DNA of 39,390 nucleotides from Patescibacteria group bacterium (GTDB lineage Bacteria > Patescibacteriota > Microgenomatia > UBA1406 > GWC2-37-13). Under the pieces are notes generated by a model that was not told the origin of the DNA, did not search any database, and was given only the letters and a program-made list of their open reading frames with translations. A program made the translations under genes and the position numbers. This document shows positions 36,700 to 39,390 of the stretch, in pieces. The first letter of the stretch is position 1. Each line of letters opens with the position of its first letter. Where the stretch lies: contig JAOAFI010000024.1 of assembly GCA_026416375.1 (NCBI GenBank), positions 1 through 39,390 of the forward strand. The letters run 5' to 3'.

Positions 36700-38553
36700 A
36701 TGTTGTCTTTTTATATCCTTGGAGCAAAAAAAATATTTTCTATTTTAAAAAAGATATTTTTTATTTTTACTGTTTATTTTGTTATTATTTTTTTATTTAT
36801 AAACTTCACTTCAAATAATTCAATTAAAACTGAAAGAAATTTTGAAAAAAAAATAAATAAATATGATGATAAAATATTAAAAGATGAAAAATTAACAAAT
36901 AATCCTTATGGTAAAATCTATATTCAAATTTATAAAGGATCAAATTGTTTTCTTTTTGGTCAATTATGTGATAATAATAATTTAGATGAACAAAATTATA
37001 AAAATAGCTTTTTTGGAAAATTTAATACTCTTTTTGAATCTTTATACTTAAATCAACCTGCTTCTTTTTCTTTTTGGGCCTCAAATTCATTAAATAAAGC
37101 TGGTTTTATTCCAAATGTTTTTGCTTTAGATAATTCTAGACAAGCTACAACTGGAATAGGTTTTCAATCTTTAAAATCTTTTTATATCTTATGGGAAAAT
37201 TTTAGAAATTTAAGTTTTCTTATTATTACTCTAGTTTTAGTAACAATCGGTTTTATGATTATGTTTCGAACAAAAATCAATCCACAAACAGTTATTTCTA
37301 TTGAAAATGCTCTGCCAAAAATTATAATCTCAATGATTCTTATTACTTTTTCTTATCCAATAGCTGGATTAATGATTGATTTAATGTATGTATCTTTGCC
37401 AATTGTTGCTGGATTATTTAAAAATATTCTTTATATGCCTCCTGATGATTTAGCTAAAAGCATAGATCTTGCTCCAATAATTCCTTCAAAAACACCTGCT
37501 GATATTGTTTTAAAAAATATTATTTTTGAATTAATAAATAATGCAATAAAATTAATGAATCCTTTTGGTAATAGATCTATTTTAGATTTAACTTTTGATC
37601 AATTTATAAATGATAATGCTTTTGCTATTGTTTTTGATTGGCTTAATTTTAATCTTTATATAAAAGCAATAAACGATATAATATCAGGAGCTTTTTTAAG
37701 TCAAAATATTATTTTTCAAGAATCTTTTAAAATAATTATAAGTGTTATTGGTTTATTTCTAATAAGCGCATTAATAAACCCAGTTGGAGAATATTTAAGT
37801 AGTATATTAGGAAATCTTGGAGAAGGCGCTGGAATAGGCATACCTAGATTAATTTTTTTTGGTTTTGTAACTATGATTCTTGTAAATTTTGGCATTATAT
37901 TGATAGCTTTCTTAGGATTGTTTTTTTTAGCTTTTAGAATTTTTTTCTTTCTTCTATCTTGTTTTTTTAATCTAATAATTTACATAATCTTAGCGCCTTT
38001 ACTTCTTTTACTTGAAGCAATTCCTGGTAAAAATTCTTTTTCTTCTTGGATTAAAAATATTGCTGGTAACTTAATTGTTTTTCCTGTTTTTCTTTTTATT
38101 ATTCTTCTACAAAAATCTTTTTATGTATTTTTAAGTCAAGATTCTTCTTTTATTTCTTTACCTGGATTAAATTTCTATCTTTTTGGAGTAAAATTTGAAC
38201 CAATAAACATTCAAACAAGCATTCCATTCTTTATTTCTTTAATAAATATATATATTATTCTTATGATTCCTGATTTATTAAAAACAGCTAAAGCTTTAGT
38301 TATAGGAAAAGAAGGAATATCTATTCCAACAAATGCTGGAATTATGTTAGGAGGAATTGGAGCTGCAACAGGTAGTATAATGGGTTTTGCTAATCAATTT
38401 TATTATTTAAAAACTGGATATGAAGCTTTGCTTCAAAAAAAATCTATTCCAGCTAGAGAAACTGGTCAACAAGAACCTGAAAAAGAAAAAAATATATTTA
38501 GAAATACTTTTAATGAAGGAATTAAGTGGGTTAGTAAAAAATTTGGTTTTTAA
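36700..38553 (+). CDS. VirB6/TrbL-like polytopic membrane protein
   Basis: 617 aa. An N-terminal helix (about 17-36) is followed by a polar region and then at least seven hydrophobic segments. These include LSFLIITLVLVTIGFMIMF, IIISMILITFSYPIAGLMI, a long stretch around GLFFLAFRIFFFLLSCFFNLIIYIILAPLLLLLEAI, and IPFFISLINIYIILMIP. The layout and the AP-LLLLEAIPG...WIKNIAGNL segment resemble the VirB6/TrbL family, the inner-membrane channel of type IV secretion systems, in the divergent form seen in CPR. The C-terminal tail is polar. A VirB2-like gene is convergent 5 bp away. VirB4-type ATPase genes are not in the window, so the system may continue beyond its right edge. Confidence 0.7.
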   Translation: MLSFYILGAKKIFSILKKIFFIFTVYFVIIFLFINFTSNNSIKTERNFEKKINKYDDKILKDEKLTNNPYGKIYIQIYKGSNCFLFGQLCDNNNLDEQNYKNSFFGKFNTLFESLYLNQPASFSFWASNSLNKAGFIPNVFALDNSRQATTGIGFQSLKSFYILWENFRNLSFLIITLVLVTIGFMIMFRTKINPQTVISIENALPKIIISMILITFSYPIAGLMIDLMYVSLPIVAGLFKNILYMPPDDLAKSIDLAPIIPSKTPADIVLKNIIFELINNAIKLMNPFGNRSILDLTFDQFINDNAFAIVFDWLNFNLYIKAINDIISGAFLSQNIIFQESFKIIISVIGLFLISALINPVGEYLSSILGNLGEGAGIGIPRLIFFGFVTMILVNFGIILIAFLGLFFLAFRIFFFLLSCFFNLIIYIILAPLLLLLEAIPGKNSFSSWIKNIAGNLIVFPVFLFIILLQKSFYVFLSQDSSFISLPGLNFYLFGVKFEPINIQTSIPFFISLINIYIILMIPDLLKTAKALVIGKEGISIPTNAGIMLGGIGAATGSIMGFANQFYYLKTGYEALLQKKSIPARETGQQEPEKEKNIFRNTFNEGIKWVSKKFGF

Positions 38554-38558
38554 TTTTT

Positions 38559-39311
38559 TTATCTAATAAATCCTGGTAATTTTAAAACATCAACTCCAAT
38601 AAATCTTAATATAAATACTGAAAAAATTATAAAAACTAATCCTAATATGCAAGAAGTTAAAAGCTCTTGTGCTTTTTTTAGTTTTTCTTGATTGCCTTGA
38701 GAAGATTGAATTATAAAAGAAGAATAAATAATACAAAAAAAAGCTATTATACCAGCAAGACCAATAAGTCTAACAAGCAAAAAATTACTTATAAAAACTG
38801 ATAAATCAAATGGAATACAACCAAAACCACTATAATAACTATTATTTTCTATACAATTTAAACATTTATTTAATTGAGAATTATTATTTTTAAAATAAAT
38901 TTCACATAATGATTTATATTTTTTATCTGTTATATTAACAATAGTATTATCACTAATACAAATACAATTGCCATTTTCATAACTTTCTTCTCCTACCTTA
39001 CATCTATCTTTTAAAAAATTAGGCACAATAGGACTTTTTTCTATTAAAAAAGATTTAAAATTTTTCATAAAAGGTTCTATAAGAATATCTAAACCAAAAC
39101 CAATATGAGTTTGATCTGGTTGAATTGTTTCTTCAAAAGAATCACAACATTTATTATAAGAAGTATTAGCAAAACCACACTTAAAAAAATACTCATAATT
39201 ATTATTTATTAAAGTAGGTGATAAATCAGGGGTTATTGTTTGAGCAAAAATATAATTAAATTTAAAAATAAATAAAAAAATAAATAAAAAAATAGCAAAA
39301 ATTTTTTTCAT
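38559..39311 (-). CDS. Secreted Cys-rich protein with VirB2/TrbC-like helical hairpin
   Basis: 250 aa from the ATG at 39311 (MKKIFAIFLF); the tracked start at 39329 adds six residues and overlaps the stop of the upstream gene. A signal peptide (1-23, ending IFAQT) is followed by about 140 residues with some ten cysteines, several in pairs (KCCDS, ICISD, KCLNCIE), suggesting disulfide bonds. Two C-terminal helices flank QSSQGNQEKLKKAQELL, the GNxxKxxxA pattern of TrbC/VirB2-like proteins, as in the gene at 32154. The protein thus looks like a pilin-type membrane hairpin with a large Cys-rich ectodomain. TATAAT lies 7 nt before the chosen start. Confidence 0.7.
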   Translation of the reverse strand: MKKIFAIFLFIFLFIFKFNYIFAQTITPDLSPTLINNNYEYFFKCGFANTSYNKCCDSFEETIQPDQTHIGFGLDILIEPFMKNFKSFLIEKSPIVPNFLKDRCKVGEESYENGNCICISDNTIVNITDKKYKSLCEIYFKNNNSQLNKCLNCIENNSYYSGFGCIPFDLSVFISNFLLVRLIGLAGIIAFFCIIYSSFIIQSSQGNQEKLKKAQELLTSCILGLVFIIFSVFILRFIGVDVLKLPGFIR

Positions 39312-39318
39312 AAGATTA

Positions 39319-39348
39319 ATTATAAACATTATTTTTTACCTTTTCCAA
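39319..39348 (-). promoter_or_regulatory. Promoter of the Cys-rich VirB2-like gene
   Basis: On the minus strand TTGGAA (39348-39343), an 18-bp spacer and TATAAT (39324-39319), 7 nt before the ATG at 39311. It overlaps the 3' end of the upstream gene. Confidence 0.5.
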
Positions 39349-39390
39349 TTTCGAAATCATCCTTAGCTGATTTAAAAGCCAATATTAAAG
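39329..39390 (-). CDS. C-terminal end of an upstream gene, partial
   Basis: An open minus-strand frame enters from the right edge and ends FKSAKDDFEIGKGKK with TAA at 39331-39329. The stop shares one base with an ATG (TAATG). Position beside the VirB2/VirB6-like genes suggests a further component of the same system, but 20 codons are too few to identify it. Confidence 0.5.
   Translation of the reverse strand, partial: LILAFKSAKDDFEIGKGKK

Noticed and set aside
39312-39329. Start of the Cys-rich protein at 39329
   Set aside because: The MKKIFAIF start at 39311 gives a standard signal peptide and lies 7 nt past a TATAAT box. The TAATG overlap with the upstream gene leaves some doubt.

Overview
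The window is a very AT-rich (roughly a quarter G+C by eye, not computed), gene-dense bacterial segment with almost no intergenic space. Its protein content points to a Candidate Phyla Radiation (Patescibacteria) genome, most likely the Microgenomates side. Reasons: a bacterial rpoB-rpoC-rpsL-rpsG-fusA block, an ftsE-ftsX operon led by a small membrane protein of a type I associate with Microgenomates, an archaeal-style UMP kinase, S12 with an enlarged N-terminal segment, many one- or two-helix surface proteins, and TrbC/VirB2-like and VirB6-like proteins. UGA is a normal stop (several genes end in TGA and a release factor 2 gene is present), so this is not a code-25 lineage such as Gracilibacteria/Absconditabacteria. 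The placement is inference from gene content; no 16S or tree is available.

Layout: 1-5199 (+) is a glycosylation locus with two PMT-like membrane glycosyltransferases, two GT2 enzymes and one GT4 enzyme. 5204-8768 (-) is dnaG-rpoD followed by a CPBP membrane protease. 8857-11702 (+) has a PilM-like/LytR_C fusion protein and an unknown membrane protein. 11739-16024 (+) carries prfB, then a small membrane protein, ftsE, ftsX and a coiled-coil protein ending in a C39-like domain, which together look like a division/peptidoglycan-remodelling unit. 16115-19568 (+) has lamin-tail and CAP surface proteins, two small membrane proteins and an RmlA-type nucleotidyltransferase. 19713-29707 (+) is the RNA polymerase/str block (no tuf). 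29712-35397 (-) is, in transcription order, clpC, a TrbC/VirB2-like protein, a UMP kinase-methyltransferase fusion and recF. 35407-38553 (+) is a secreted C39-like protein, a small anchored protein and a VirB6-like membrane protein. 38559-39390 (-) has a second VirB2-like protein and the tail of another gene. No gap above about 150 bases lacks a gene, and no tRNA, rRNA, IS element or CRISPR was seen.

The strongest unexplained pattern is regulatory. At more than a dozen gene starts a -10 element lies 6-8 nt upstream of the ATG, which predicts leaderless mRNAs. The extreme case is the clpC / C39-protein divergent pair, where a 15-bp palindrome makes each gene's -10 box overlap the other gene's start codon. 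rpoB is the exception: its extended -10 promoter is followed immediately by a terminator-like hairpin. Other points of interest are the UMP kinase-methyltransferase fusion, FtsEX paired with a C39-like rather than M23/CHAP hydrolase, a ClpC with an N/Q-rich head, no obvious ClpP loop and a C-terminal zinc ribbon, and a GC-richer inverted-repeat block inside a GT2 gene.
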